DNA from: Mycolicibacterium peregrinum
Lineage (GTDB): Bacteria > Actinomycetota > Actinomycetes > Mycobacteriales > Mycobacteriaceae
Assembly (NCBI RefSeq): GCF_001665785.1
Contig: NZ_LZSO01000016.1
Coordinates: 62,001-126,000, forward strand
Direction of reading: 5' to 3'
Length of the DNA stretch: 64,000 bases
The translations under genes and the position numbers were made by a program. Positions 54,212 through 62,290 of this stretch are shown piece by piece (the first letter of the stretch is position 1; every line of letters starts with the position of its first letter). A model generated the notes under the pieces. That model had not been told where the DNA came from and did no database searches. It was given only the letters and a program-made list of their open reading frames with translations.

Positions 54212-55429
54212 ATGCCAAGCATCCCCCAGTCACTGCTGTGGATTTCCCTTGTCGTTCTCTGGCTTTTCGTTTTGGTCCCGATGTTGATCAGCAAGCGCGA
54301 CTCGGTGCGTCGCACCAGTGACGTCGCCCTGGCGACACGAGTTCTCAACAGCGGCCGCAACGCACAACGCTTACGACGCGGCCCGGCCGCCGGGCATCAC
54401 AGCGATCCGCACTGGAAACACACGGCCGACCACCTCGACGAGAACCTCGATGACGACTTCGAGGAAGACGACGAGCCGACCGAAGTGCGCGTGCACGCCA
54501 CCGTGCAGCGCACGGTGGTGGTGGCCGCCGCGATCAGCGTCGAGACCCCCGAACCCGACTATCTGGACGTCGACGTCGTCGACGAGGATTCCGGTGCGCT
54601 GCCGGTCGGTTCGATGGCCGAGGCTGCCGAAACCGTCGCCGAACCCGCGGAGGTCGCCGAGCCCGAACTCGAGCTGGAATTCGAGACGCAGCCTGAAGCG
54701 GAACCTGCGCCGGAACCCGAAGCTGAAGCGGAGCCCGAGCCCGTCACGGTCGAGGAGCCCGTCGCGGAATTCGACGCCGTCGAATCCGAGGCCCAAACCG
54801 AGCGCATCGCAGTGGATCTCGACGAGAACGAGGAACCCGAGGGTGCGGCGGACCCCGTCGGCGCCGACGATGAAGAAGAACTTGCCGACGAATACGAGTA
54901 CGTCGACGACTCGTCGGGCCTGGAACCCGAGGCCGAGGAAGAGCCGGTCGAAGAGGGATCGGCCGAGACGCCCGTCGCTTCGTTGAACGCGACCCGGCAG
55001 CGCCGGTTCGAATCCAAGAAAGCCGCGGAGATCAGTGCCCGCAAGTTCCGGTTCCGCAAGCGCGTGCTCGCGGTGCTGGCGGCGACGATGCTGTTCTCGG
55101 CGGGCGCTGCCTTCCTGGTGGCACCGTCGGCCTGGTGGGTGTGTGGCGGGGCCGGCACAGTGACCGTGCTGTACCTGGCCTATCTGCGCCGCCAGACCCG
55201 CATCGAGGAACAACTGCGGCGTCGTCGTGCACAACGGATGGCGCGGTCGCGGCTGGGCGTGGAGAGCACCGACGATCACAAGCTCGACGTGGTGCCGGCC
55301 CGGTTGCGTAGGCCCGGCGCGGTCGTGCTCGACATCGACGACGAGGATCCGATCTTCGAGCACCTGGCCTACGCGTCGTATGGGTCGATGTCGCGCGAAT
55401 ACGATCTACCGCGGGCTGCCGGCCAGTAG
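54212..55429 (+). CDS. glpR: Divisome membrane protein SepX/GlpR (Rv0996 type)
   Basis: 405 residues from the ATG at 54212 behind AAAGGAG. One N-terminal transmembrane helix (SLLWISLVVLWLFVLVPMLI), a long acidic disordered stretch (about 70-270, rich in Glu/Asp/Pro/Ala), then two hydrophobic segments (VLAVLAATMLFSAGAAFLV and WWVCGGAGTVTVLYLAYL). A basic RRQTR...RRRRAQRMARSR region follows. This is the layout of SepX/GlpR, the membrane receptor of Glp at the septum. The ends of the acidic region vary widely in the family. Confidence 0.88.
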   Translation: MPSIPQSLLWISLVVLWLFVLVPMLISKRDSVRRTSDVALATRVLNSGRNAQRLRRGPAAGHHSDPHWKHTADHLDENLDDDFEEDDEPTEVRVHATVQRTVVVAAAISVETPEPDYLDVDVVDEDSGALPVGSMAEAAETVAEPAEVAEPELELEFETQPEAEPAPEPEAEAEPEPVTVEEPVAEFDAVESEAQTERIAVDLDENEEPEGAADPVGADDEEELADEYEYVDDSSGLEPEAEEEPVEEGSAETPVASLNATRQRRFESKKAAEISARKFRFRKRVLAVLAATMLFSAGAAFLVAPSAWWVCGGAGTVTVLYLAYLRRQTRIEEQLRRRRAQRMARSRLGVESTDDHKLDVVPARLRRPGAVVLDIDDEDPIFEHLAYASYGSMSREYDLPRAAGQ

Positions 55430-55484
55430 GCCTGCCGGTTTCCGGTTCCGGGCCGACGGCTGGTAGCCTTTCGTTCCGGTATCA

Positions 55485-55557
55485 GGGGCTATAGCGCAGT
55501 TGGTAGCGCGTCTCGTTCGCATCGAGAAGGTCAGGGGTTCGATTCCCCTTAGCTCCA
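55485..55557 (+). tRNA. tRNA-Ala (anticodon CGC)
   Basis: 73 nt. Acceptor GGGGCTA pairs with TAGCTCC; D arm GCGC-AGTTGGTA-GCGC; anticodon stem TCTCG/CGAGA with loop TTCGCAT (CGC at 34-36); T arm AGGGG-TTCGATT-CCCCT; discriminator A. The CCA end is not encoded. Its 3' half is the integration site of the element at 55509-62251. Confidence 0.93.
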
Positions 55558-55558
55558 C
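55509..55558. repeat. attL core, 50-bp direct repeat within tRNA-Ala
   Basis: The 50 bp from the anticodon stem to one base past the discriminator are repeated exactly at 62202-62251. The bases on either side differ. The integrase gene ends 34 bp away. Confidence 0.9.
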
Positions 55559-55591
55559 AGAGATTGAGCAGGTCAGGGCGTTCGCTGCCCA

Positions 55592-56782
55592 TCAGGCTTC
55601 CAAGGCCGTCCGCAGCCCGTCCGCAGTAGCTTGAATGGCTGCGTCGAGGCGGTCCGCGACTTCATCCAAATCCTCATCGAAGAGGTCTGCGTAGGTATCG
55701 AGAGTCATTGACGCCTTCGCGTGGCCGAGCATCCGCTGGACGGCCTTCACATTGGCGCGCGCGCTAACGGCGAGACTTGCTGCCGTGTGGCGTAGGTCGT
55801 GAGGCGTGATGGTTGGGAACGTTGGGTCTGTTGCCTGGCATCTAAGGACTGCGGGCCGGAAAATGCGATCCCGCCAATTTGAGTTCCTCAGGACACCGCC
55901 GCGCAGATCGGTAAACACAAGCTCATCGCGCCCCTTGCCGACCATCAGCGCCGCCAGTTCGTCGCACAGTGTGCCGGGGAACGGCACCGATCTGCGTTCC
56001 CACGCCTTTGGGGTACTCCACACAAGTCCGCCCGACTCTGTAACCGAGCGTGACACGTTGACCCGTCTCCGCAACATGTCGAAGTCCTGAACCCTCAGAG
56101 CGGCCATCTCGCCCCAACGGAGCCCTGTGTAAGCGAGGAAGCGAACAACTTCGCCTTGGCGCTCGACTGATGATGCAAGAGCCACAACTTGTTCATGGCT
56201 CAGGTATCCACGGTCGGAATGCCTGCGTTTGGGCAGTTTCACTCCATCGCATGGATTCCGCGCGATGCGGTTGTCTTCCACGGCGGCTCCCAGCACCTGG
56301 CGCAGCACCCCGAAGGCATTCTCGATTGTGGTGGCGTTAGTACCCTCTTCGCTCATCGACGCGACCCACGCGCGTACTGCTGAGGAACGCACGTCGGCCA
56401 CCAAAATGTCACCCCAATGTGGTTCGACGTGTCGATTCCACGCACTCTGACGAGTTGCTTTGGTCTTGTCTGAGATGTGCGACTGTGCTGGGGACCAGGA
56501 TTGATAGACCGAAGACACCGTAACTCGACCGGCTGCTGGCTCGACGTACGTTCCGGTCGCGAACTTCGCGGTGACCTCAGAGTCGAGCCACTTTTGGGCG
56601 TCCCTTTTGTACGCGAAGCCTTTGGCGTGTTCACGATTGTCGTCGTCAACGTATCGAGCGCGGTAACGCAATCCCTTGCCGTGGTTGGCGCTTGGCATAG
56701 TACGAAGGGAACCATCGGCCTCGCGGATGGTCTTCATCCACCGGTCTTCGACTCCTGCACGGCGGTTACGCTTCTGGGTCAT
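55592..56782 (-). CDS. int: Tyrosine recombinase (integrase)
   Basis: 396 residues. An Arm-type N-terminal domain (KGLRYRARYVDDDNREHAKG), a SAM-like core-binding domain (about 85-180), and a catalytic domain with Arg222 (YTGLRWGEM), His328 and Arg331 (HDLRHTAASL), His354 (LGHAKASM) and nucleophile Tyr364 (LDTYADLF). It integrates at the tRNA-Ala gene 34 bp from its stop. Its start overlaps the regulator gene by 17 bp, so the two are cotranscribed. Confidence 0.95.
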   Translation of the reverse strand: MTQKRNRRAGVEDRWMKTIREADGSLRTMPSANHGKGLRYRARYVDDDNREHAKGFAYKRDAQKWLDSEVTAKFATGTYVEPAAGRVTVSSVYQSWSPAQSHISDKTKATRQSAWNRHVEPHWGDILVADVRSSAVRAWVASMSEEGTNATTIENAFGVLRQVLGAAVEDNRIARNPCDGVKLPKRRHSDRGYLSHEQVVALASSVERQGEVVRFLAYTGLRWGEMAALRVQDFDMLRRRVNVSRSVTESGGLVWSTPKAWERRSVPFPGTLCDELAALMVGKGRDELVFTDLRGGVLRNSNWRDRIFRPAVLRCQATDPTFPTITPHDLRHTAASLAVSARANVKAVQRMLGHAKASMTLDTYADLFDEDLDEVADRLDAAIQATADGLRTALEA

Positions 56783-57317
56783 TCGGCACCTCGTTGGTTG
56801 TGCTGGGGTTCATCTGGAGGATCAGTTTCTCTACCTCGGCGAGGAGGTGGGCGTGGTGTTGGGCGACGCTGTAGAGCGTGTCTCGGCTGTCGTCTACGCG
56901 CTTGCGTGCCTGTTCGAGTTCGATGCGGCGCGAGTCGAAGTCGGCTGATCGGTCATCGGATAGGGATAGCTCGAAGACGGCCATGATCGGCATCTCGAAT
57001 ACGTCGGCCAGTGCCGCAGCCTCGGCGACGCGAAGGGGCCGCGCTCCGCGCTCGATCTTCGCAACGGTCGTTTGGTGCATCTCGAAGCCTTGATGGCGTA
57101 GACGCTCGGCCACGTCCTCCTGAGACCAGTTGCGGTCGAGTCGCCAGCGGCGGACGACTTCGCCGAAGCGTTTCTCCCATGATTCGTGGCGCTGACGGGC
57201 CAGCGCGAGTTCGTTAACGGAGAGGTCGGCTGCTTGTTGGGGCAGCTTTTCTCGCAGCTCGCGGACCAATTGTTGGCCTTCGACTGCTTCGAGTGCCCAG
57301 GGTTCAGGAAGAGTCAT
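56766..57317 (-). CDS. XRE-family regulator of the element
   Basis: 183 residues from the ATG at 57317 (MTLPEPWALEAVEGQQLVRE). The helix-turn-helix region (about 60-110) reads RRWRLDRNWSQEDVAERLRH, then HQTTVAKIERGARPLRVAEA. The C terminus (about 130-183) is a coiled coil. It is divergent from the excisionase-like gene, with two operator candidates between them. It is probably the lysogeny-type repressor that also feeds integrase expression. Confidence 0.85.
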   Translation of the reverse strand: MTLPEPWALEAVEGQQLVRELREKLPQQAADLSVNELALARQRHESWEKRFGEVVRRWRLDRNWSQEDVAERLRHQGFEMHQTTVAKIERGARPLRVAEAAALADVFEMPIMAVFELSLSDDRSADFDSRRIELEQARKRVDDSRDTLYSVAQHHAHLLAEVEKLILQMNPSTTNEVPNDPEA

Positions 57318-57339
57318 ACACGAAGTGTAAGCGTTTACG

Positions 57340-57355
57340 GCTTGAATATTCAAGC
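57340..57355. promoter_or_regulatory. Operator candidate O1 of the element regulator
   Basis: GCTTGAATATTCAAGC is a perfect 16-bp palindrome, 23 bp upstream of the regulator start. A related palindrome follows at 57392. Confidence 0.65.
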
Positions 57356-57391
57356 GTCATAGGTTTACAGTGCCAACGTCGACGGTCGACA

Positions 57392-57409
57392 CGCTTAGAA
57401 ATTCAAGCG
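57392..57409. promoter_or_regulatory. Operator candidate O2 of the element regulator
   Basis: CGCTTAGAAATTCAAGCG is an imperfect palindrome sharing TTCAAGCG with the O1 half-site. It lies 21 bp before the excisionase-like start. Confidence 0.6.
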
Positions 57410-57430
57410 CTTAGAGATAAAGGCTAGACA

Positions 57431-57649
57431 ATGACCGCCACTGGCGAGGGTCTGATGACCACACAAGAAGTGTCAACTGAACTGGGCATTCCCGTAGGCA
57501 CGCTGCGGTACTTTCGCTCGACCGGCAAGGGCCCCGCATCGTTCCGGCTCGCTGGCCGCATCCGGTACCGGCGCAGCGAGGTGCTGCAGTGGGTTGTGGA
57601 CCAGGAGCGGGCTACGCGGCGAGGTGGGGCGCAGGACGAAGTCGCATGA
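57431..57649 (+). CDS. Excisionase-like helix-turn-helix protein
   Basis: 72 residues; an ATG nine codons in (MTTQEVSTELGIPVG) is an alternative start. A MerR/Xis-type winged helix is evident: LMTTQEVSTELGIPVGTLRY, then SFRLAGRIRYRRSEVLQWV. Such proteins bend attachment sites to direct excision. The stop overlaps the next start by 4 bp (ATGA). Confidence 0.78.
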   Translation: MTATGEGLMTTQEVSTELGIPVGTLRYFRSTGKGPASFRLAGRIRYRRSEVLQWVVDQERATRRGGAQDEVA

Positions 57650-58098
57650 GCCTTCAGAATCCGTTCGCGTTCCACTACCAGGGCGTCTGGCTCGAACGTT
57701 CCGCTGACACGCAGCTCCCGGACTGGTTGCGGCTCGCGTCATTGGCGTTCGGAAGGCATAAAGCCAACGGTCACGCCAACTTTGGAGTGGGGGAGATCGC
57801 GAAGTTGTTGGGTAAGTGCGAGCCGGATGGCAAGGTAAAGCCGCTGTCCGGCCCAGCCGTCTCGAACGCGATCAAGCGGGCGAAAGACCATGGGTTCATC
57901 GCCATTGCGTCTCACTCTCGCTGTTTGGTGGTGCCGCCCCACGCGGTCACCGGCGGTCTGGGAAACGCCTACGAACGGTGCCGTATCCACGTTCAAGCGG
58001 TTGTGACACACGGACCACATGGAATTTCGACATCCGCTGGCGAGGTGGGGCGCGTCTTGGTTCACGATGAACATGAACTGGATTCACAATCAGCATGA
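57646..58098 (+). CDS. Winged-helix-like protein of the element, function unknown
   Basis: 150 residues. A central HTH-like region reads HANFGVGEIAKLLGKCEPDG, then GPAVSNAIKRAKDHGFIAIA, with a charged C terminus. The position after the excisionase and the compact wHTH fold resemble replication or control proteins of actinobacterial integrative elements. No catalytic motif is visible. The assignment is by layout only. Confidence 0.65.
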   Translation: MSLQNPFAFHYQGVWLERSADTQLPDWLRLASLAFGRHKANGHANFGVGEIAKLLGKCEPDGKVKPLSGPAVSNAIKRAKDHGFIAIASHSRCLVVPPHAVTGGLGNAYERCRIHVQAVVTHGPHGISTSAGEVGRVLVHDEHELDSQSA

Positions 58099-58173
58099 AT
58101 CCAAAAGCTCCTCAACTGCGACTATCCTGTCGCGCTCTATGAATATCTCTTGGCGCGCGGAATAGGCCAGCAA

Positions 58174-58761
58174 CTACTTCGGGATAGTGGTTAAAAGTTC
58201 ATTGAACTCTATGAGCATTTTGTCAAGACTCGAATTCCTTGACCTAGCTAAATTGATGTCCATCCGGTGAGTAAGCCGTGGCTGCCAGATCGGCTTGGTG
58301 TACGCCCGACCAGTTTGGCTTTTTACGGCCTCCCCTATCGCCGTCGCGCCGCGAGCGCCCTCGTTGTAGGCAATCTCGTCAAGCGCTAGGGTTTCTGCCG
58401 AGGCGTATAGCCAATCCTCATAGTCACGCTCCGCGCAGGCCACAGCGACAGGCTGTGCGACACGCCCCGTAAGTCGGTCTCTGAGCGCCTCCTCAAACTC
58501 CTCCGGCGCGCTGTCGTCCGTATCTAGGACGACTAATATGCCGAGACAGCCCGGACGGGATGCTGCCACCGCGACATACCCCTCGATACCGTTCACTTTA
58601 GTGGCGTTTGAAACGCCTTTTATCGGGATTCCTTTACCTAGAACATCGCGATAGTCGCCCGCATCCTGCAGATGACGCCGCAGCAATATGGGTAGCGCAG
58701 AATCGTCACCTGCCCCCTCGATTATCAATCCGATGTGGGGCTCGTCCGGCCTCGCTGTCAT
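58174..58761 (-). CDS. TOPRIM-like (DUF4276-type) nuclease candidate, partner of the ATPase
   Basis: 195 residues. IGLIIEGAGDDSALPIL carries a TOPRIM-type Glu15 with Asp19/20; CLGILVVLDTDDSAPEEF gives the Asp80/Asp82 pair; CAERDYEDWLYASAETL adds Glu111, Glu115 and Trp117, as in DUF4276/RloB-like proteins. The start overlaps the ATPase stop by 4 bp. In OLD, Gabija and PARIS-type systems an ABC-type ATPase controls a TOPRIM nuclease; that role here is inference. Confidence 0.75.
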   Translation of the reverse strand: MTARPDEPHIGLIIEGAGDDSALPILLRRHLQDAGDYRDVLGKGIPIKGVSNATKVNGIEGYVAVAASRPGCLGILVVLDTDDSAPEEFEEALRDRLTGRVAQPVAVACAERDYEDWLYASAETLALDEIAYNEGARGATAIGEAVKSQTGRAYTKPIWQPRLTHRMDINLARSRNSSLDKMLIEFNELLTTIPK

Positions 58762-59981
58762 GCGATCTGCGGGTCCAGCGCATCTGATCTAAGAAGCTGC
58801 CCCGGAGTGATTAGCCCCTTCCTCACCGGAATTTTCGTATGCTCGGCAAGCTCTGCAATATTTGAAGCACCGTTCTCGTACCAAACAACCCTTAAGGACT
58901 CCAAGGGCAGGGCGTCAACGATGTCAGCGCTATGCGTCGTGATTAGAATCTGCGTTTGTTCAGTCTCACTGCGTAACAGTTGAACCAGTGTGCTCAGAGC
59001 GCCAAGATGGATCGCGATTTCGGGCTCTTCTATCACCAGCAATCCAGATTGCCCGTCCTGCAGAAGAGCAACCAATATCGAGAATGCTCGCAACGTACCG
59101 TCCGACATCTGCTTCGCAAGGAATTCGCGAGCGGGGCCTTTGTCTGACGACGATTGCTTGAAACGGAGTGTTAGCTTATCCGCCAGCCGAGCAATTTCGA
59201 TGGATACAATTCCCGGCACAATCGCCGCTAAACGCTCAGCGACTTCTTGCCGAGTTTTCTTGTCGAACGATTCAAAAATACTCGCGACGTTTGAACCGTC
59301 CGATTCGAAAATTTCAGTCGACGAGGGCTCTTGCAGATCGGCTACCTTTGCAGGATTTACTTCGACCGTCTGCATCCTCTGAAGCACTGCGGAGATAGTT
59401 GTTCCAGCCACTATGGCGGCAGGAAGTGCTGTCTGTCCAGCCAAAGAACTAGTTCCGAAACTGAACTGTTTCCGCGCCCATTTGGGATGTTCGACATAAC
59501 TCTCGAGTTTCTCTTCTCCGCGATCAAAACCGGACATGCCACCATCCGCATAGAAGACGCGGCCAGACTCCTTTTTTACTCTGTACTGGCCCCCCTTCAC
59601 CGCCCCCAGGCTGAGCGAGTAGTGAGATGGCCGACTGCTACCCTCAATTTCGAAGGTCAGTTTGAGAGATGGATCATTGGGATGCCCATGGCTGCGATGG
59701 CGAAGCTGATCAAAACCTCCTCGACGAGCGATTGCCAATGGCAGACCGTAGGAAGGAATTTCACGAAGGAGACGTATCGCTGAAACTGCGTTTGACTTTC
59801 CGCTTGCGTTTGGTCCCACAAGCGCATTGAAGTCAGAAAAGCTGAGAGTGGCCTTCTTGAACGATAGGAAATTGCGGAGCTCTATCGCAAGGAAGCGCAC
59901 CCTTCCCGGTCTAATCATCTCTGTTGAGATGTTAAACTCGCCATCGAAATCATTACGATTCGAATCGTCCTGATCGGTCAT
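58758..59981 (-). CDS. ABC-type AAA ATPase of an ATPase/TOPRIM module
   Basis: 407 residues. Walker A VGPNASGKS (55-63) follows LAIELRNFLSFKKATLSFSD; ABC signature-like QMSDGTLRAFSILVALLQ (SDGT at 293-296); Walker B GLLVIEEPEIAIHLGAL (about 313-329); H-loop TTHSADIVDAL (His350). This is the AAA_15/AAA_21 group found in OLD and AriA-like proteins. No C-terminal TOPRIM domain is present; it is supplied by the coupled gene. Base composition is clearly less GC-rich than the chromosome. Confidence 0.85.
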   Translation of the reverse strand: MTDQDDSNRNDFDGEFNISTEMIRPGRVRFLAIELRNFLSFKKATLSFSDFNALVGPNASGKSNAVSAIRLLREIPSYGLPLAIARRGGFDQLRHRSHGHPNDPSLKLTFEIEGSSRPSHYSLSLGAVKGGQYRVKKESGRVFYADGGMSGFDRGEEKLESYVEHPKWARKQFSFGTSSLAGQTALPAAIVAGTTISAVLQRMQTVEVNPAKVADLQEPSSTEIFESDGSNVASIFESFDKKTRQEVAERLAAIVPGIVSIEIARLADKLTLRFKQSSSDKGPAREFLAKQMSDGTLRAFSILVALLQDGQSGLLVIEEPEIAIHLGALSTLVQLLRSETEQTQILITTHSADIVDALPLESLRVVWYENGASNIAELAEHTKIPVRKGLITPGQLLRSDALDPQIA

Positions 59982-60284
59982 TATTTCAGATTACCGCACC
60001 GGCCAAAACCCCGTACCAAGAGTCGCTTGACCGTCCTAGCGGCTGCCATAAGGCAGGCTGCGGCGCGGGATGGCGGTGGTGGTGCTGGGATCGCGTGAGT
60101 ATGGCGTGGCGGCTCCGCAGGAGTGCGAGCACCAACGATGCCTGCAGTCTCGAAACCAAAGAACTGAGACACTTCCATACAGGGCGCAGTGCGCCAAAGA
60201 CTCCCAGGTGGGTATGTCGCAGAAGTTGTATCAGAATAGCCGTCTCACATTGACTCGTTTTGAGAGTTTTGAGACGATTGGTGT
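59982..60284. other. Divergent intergenic region between ATPase and serine recombinase genes
   Basis: 303 bp with no credible gene. Near its right end CGTCTCA (60241-60247) and TGAGACG (60270-60276) form an inverted repeat, overlapping two tandem copies of GTTTTGAGA (60257-60265, 60266-60274). TTGACT at 60250 could be a -35 element. It may be a recombinase binding or control site. Confidence 0.5.
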
Positions 60285-60887
60285 ATGGTCGGAACCACCG
60301 CTCCCGCCGTCACCGGAACTGTCTTGGGTTATGCCCGCGTCAGCACCGGGCATCAGTCGCTGGACCAGCAGGCCGATGCCCTCGTCGCAGCCGGGGTGGA
60401 TGGGTCGCGGATCTACAGCGACAAGCTGTCGGGAACCTCCACTCGGGAACAACGCCCCGGCCTGGCCGCGATGCTGGACTATGCCCGCGAAGGTGACTTG
60501 ATCGTCGTTGTCGGAATCGACCGTTTGGGTCGCAATGCCGCTGAGGTCATGACCACGATTCGGGAACTCGGCCAACGTGGAATCGTCCTGCGTTCCCTAC
60601 GTGAAGGCATCGACACCTCCAACGCAGCGGGACGGATGATTGCTGGCGTCCTGGCTAGCTTGGCTGAACTTGAACTGGAACTTGGTCGCGAACGTCGCAC
60701 CGCAGCGCGTGAAGCACGCAAAGCACGCGGGCAGGCCATCGGACGCCCCAAGGCTCTCGATGCGCAGAAGGCGGCACTGGCCCAGCGGATGCACGCGGCA
60801 GGGGAACCCGCGACCACCATCGCCTCAACCCTTGGTGTCAGCCGGGCGACGGTCTACCGGGTTCTGGCGCAAGACGACGAGTCATGA
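60285..60887 (+). CDS. Serine recombinase (resolvase/invertase family)
   Basis: 200 residues. Catalytic Ser20 in GYARVSTGHQSLDQQ; IYSDKLSGTSTREQRPGL; VGIDRLGRNAAEVMTTI; the helical E region; and a C-terminal HTH domain (about 150-195: GRPKALDAQKAALAQRM, TTIASTLGVSRATVYRVL). It fits the Tn3-resolvase/Hin type. A repeat array sits just before its start. It may resolve dimers, invert DNA, or be a passenger inside the element. Confidence 0.9.
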   Translation: MVGTTAPAVTGTVLGYARVSTGHQSLDQQADALVAAGVDGSRIYSDKLSGTSTREQRPGLAAMLDYAREGDLIVVVGIDRLGRNAAEVMTTIRELGQRGIVLRSLREGIDTSNAAGRMIAGVLASLAELELELGRERRTAAREARKARGQAIGRPKALDAQKAALAQRMHAAGEPATTIASTLGVSRATVYRVLAQDDES

Positions 60888-61082
60888 CCTCGCCCCCCTG
60901 GGGGGTGCTCCTTTGGCGGTCATCGGCCCCTCCTCGTGCTGCCAGCGATGTATCTCTCTCTGGAAATTGGCTCCATGTCTGCGGCTGACTCGATGATTAG
61001 CGCCACCTATGGAAAACCTTGCAAGAAGTTGATGCTCGGCCAGCAATTTTGCCTGTAAAAATTAAACGGTGCAGGGCGCGCG

Positions 61083-62018
61083 TCATCGAGAATATTCGCA
61101 CAACTCAATAAATCGTGCCTTGGCCAAGCGGGCTACTGTCAGCGCCGTTCTCGCCCCACGATAAACGTTCTCGGGATTCCCTCTTAATTCGACCATTGCA
61201 GATTTTTCACCCTGGAAATTTCGGACCTTCGTCCCTGCGTATGTCGACCAAATCAGGCCATGAACGAATCCGCTCATCATCCGATACTGCAATAGTATCT
61301 CGTGAGCGTTGCTCAAATGCTTTTTATCATGCATGTACTTACTCACTTCAGTAATTACATCGGTTTCCCGGAACTTCCGTAACTCTTTCGGCGTCGAGAC
61401 CACGTCTGTCTCGTTGGCGCGTATCGCGCAGTACGCCTCATACATCGATTGGAAGCGTTCGGGCGCACCCGCGACGACAGTCCTGCATTCAGCCTTCAAA
61501 GCTTCGTTGCGAGGGTCTATGCGACCAGTAGCATCAAGCACTGTCCGGCTAAATGTTACCTGTTGCGCAAGATCGTAAGACGCAAGATTTAATCCGCGCA
61601 TTCGACGGAGATCGCTTTCGCCGCATACCAACCATAGTGCTGTCGACGCGATAGCCAGTCCGGGACGGACTAGCGAATACTGCGAGTAAACGAGTCCATC
61701 ATCGCCATGCTCTAAAGAATGGGCCGCAAGCTGGAGATGGTCGAGAGAGCTGAGAAGCCGGTTTACAGTCAATTGGTGCATCGTGGATTTGAATTTTCGC
61801 ATAAATTGATCGTCGGAATACAGCGCGGAAGCGAATACTGTGTGTACGGCTTGAACTTCATCCATCTCGACCTGGATTTCATTGCGAAGCCGGGCGTACT
61901 TCTCCGCGGTTTCGCTTCGGCCTGGCGTACGCCCTGCGTAGCGGTTAGTCACCTTTACGACGTTAGTCGGGCGGTGCGACGGCCTGATCGCACATCGCAC
62001 GACGTGTTGGTGATTCAC
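61083..62018 (-). CDS. Unrecognised protein of the integrative element
   Basis: 311 residues from a GTG; a GTG at 61952 would remove 22 unconserved-looking residues. Largely helical by composition (ETAEKYARLRNEIQVEMDEV, LLSSLDHLQLAAHSLEHG, FRETDVITEVSKYMHDK), with SGFVHGLIWSTYAG near the C terminus. No known motif is recognised. Its position next to attR and low GC mark it as cargo, possibly defence-related. Confidence 0.55.
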   Translation of the reverse strand: MNHQHVVRCAIRPSHRPTNVVKVTNRYAGRTPGRSETAEKYARLRNEIQVEMDEVQAVHTVFASALYSDDQFMRKFKSTMHQLTVNRLLSSLDHLQLAAHSLEHGDDGLVYSQYSLVRPGLAIASTALWLVCGESDLRRMRGLNLASYDLAQQVTFSRTVLDATGRIDPRNEALKAECRTVVAGAPERFQSMYEAYCAIRANETDVVSTPKELRKFRETDVITEVSKYMHDKKHLSNAHEILLQYRMMSGFVHGLIWSTYAGTKVRNFQGEKSAMVELRGNPENVYRGARTALTVARLAKARFIELCEYSR

Positions 62019-62201
62019 TAGCGGAGCCGCATCCTCGCCGTCCCACGGCCAAGGTCACCTTCTCGACGATCCGCGGGGCAATCCGTCCGCAGTCCGTCCG
62101 CAGTAAATCCGTGAGCACTCTTAACTCGCCAACATTACTAACCTGTCGTCCTGCAGATTCGTAACGTTCCCAACGGTGCCAGCCGACGCAAACATCCAGG
62201 T

Positions 62202-62251
62202 CGTCTCGTTCGCATCGAGAAGGTCAGGGGTTCGATTCCCCTTAGCTCCAC
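62202..62251. repeat. attR core, 50-bp direct repeat
   Basis: Exact copy of 55509-55558. It carries the tRNA-Ala 3' half but no D arm, so it is not a functional tRNA. Confidence 0.9.
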
Positions 62252-62255
62252 TCTC

Positions 62256-62290
62256 AAATGGCAGATCAGGTAACTGATCTGCCATTTTTC
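62256..62290 (+). terminator. Displaced terminator of the tRNA-Ala transcript
   Basis: aaatggcagatcag (62256-62269) and ctgatctgccattt (62274-62287) form a perfect 14-bp stem, loop GTAA, followed by TTT. It lies 4 bp after attR, where the tRNA gene's own terminator would be before integration. Confidence 0.85.

Larger units (their letters stand above)
55509..62251. mobile_element. Integrative element of about 6.7 kb in tRNA-Ala
   Basis: Bounded by the 50-bp perfect repeat and containing tyrosine integrase, XRE regulator, excisionase-like, winged-helix-like, TOPRIM-like, ABC-type ATPase, serine recombinase and an unknown protein. No structural phage genes or conjugation genes are present, so it is a satellite-like or genomic-island element. 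Several genes (58174-59981, parts of 61083-62018) are visibly poorer in GC than the chromosome around them; 60-base lines I counted by eye run from 38% to 57% GC. Confidence 0.88.
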
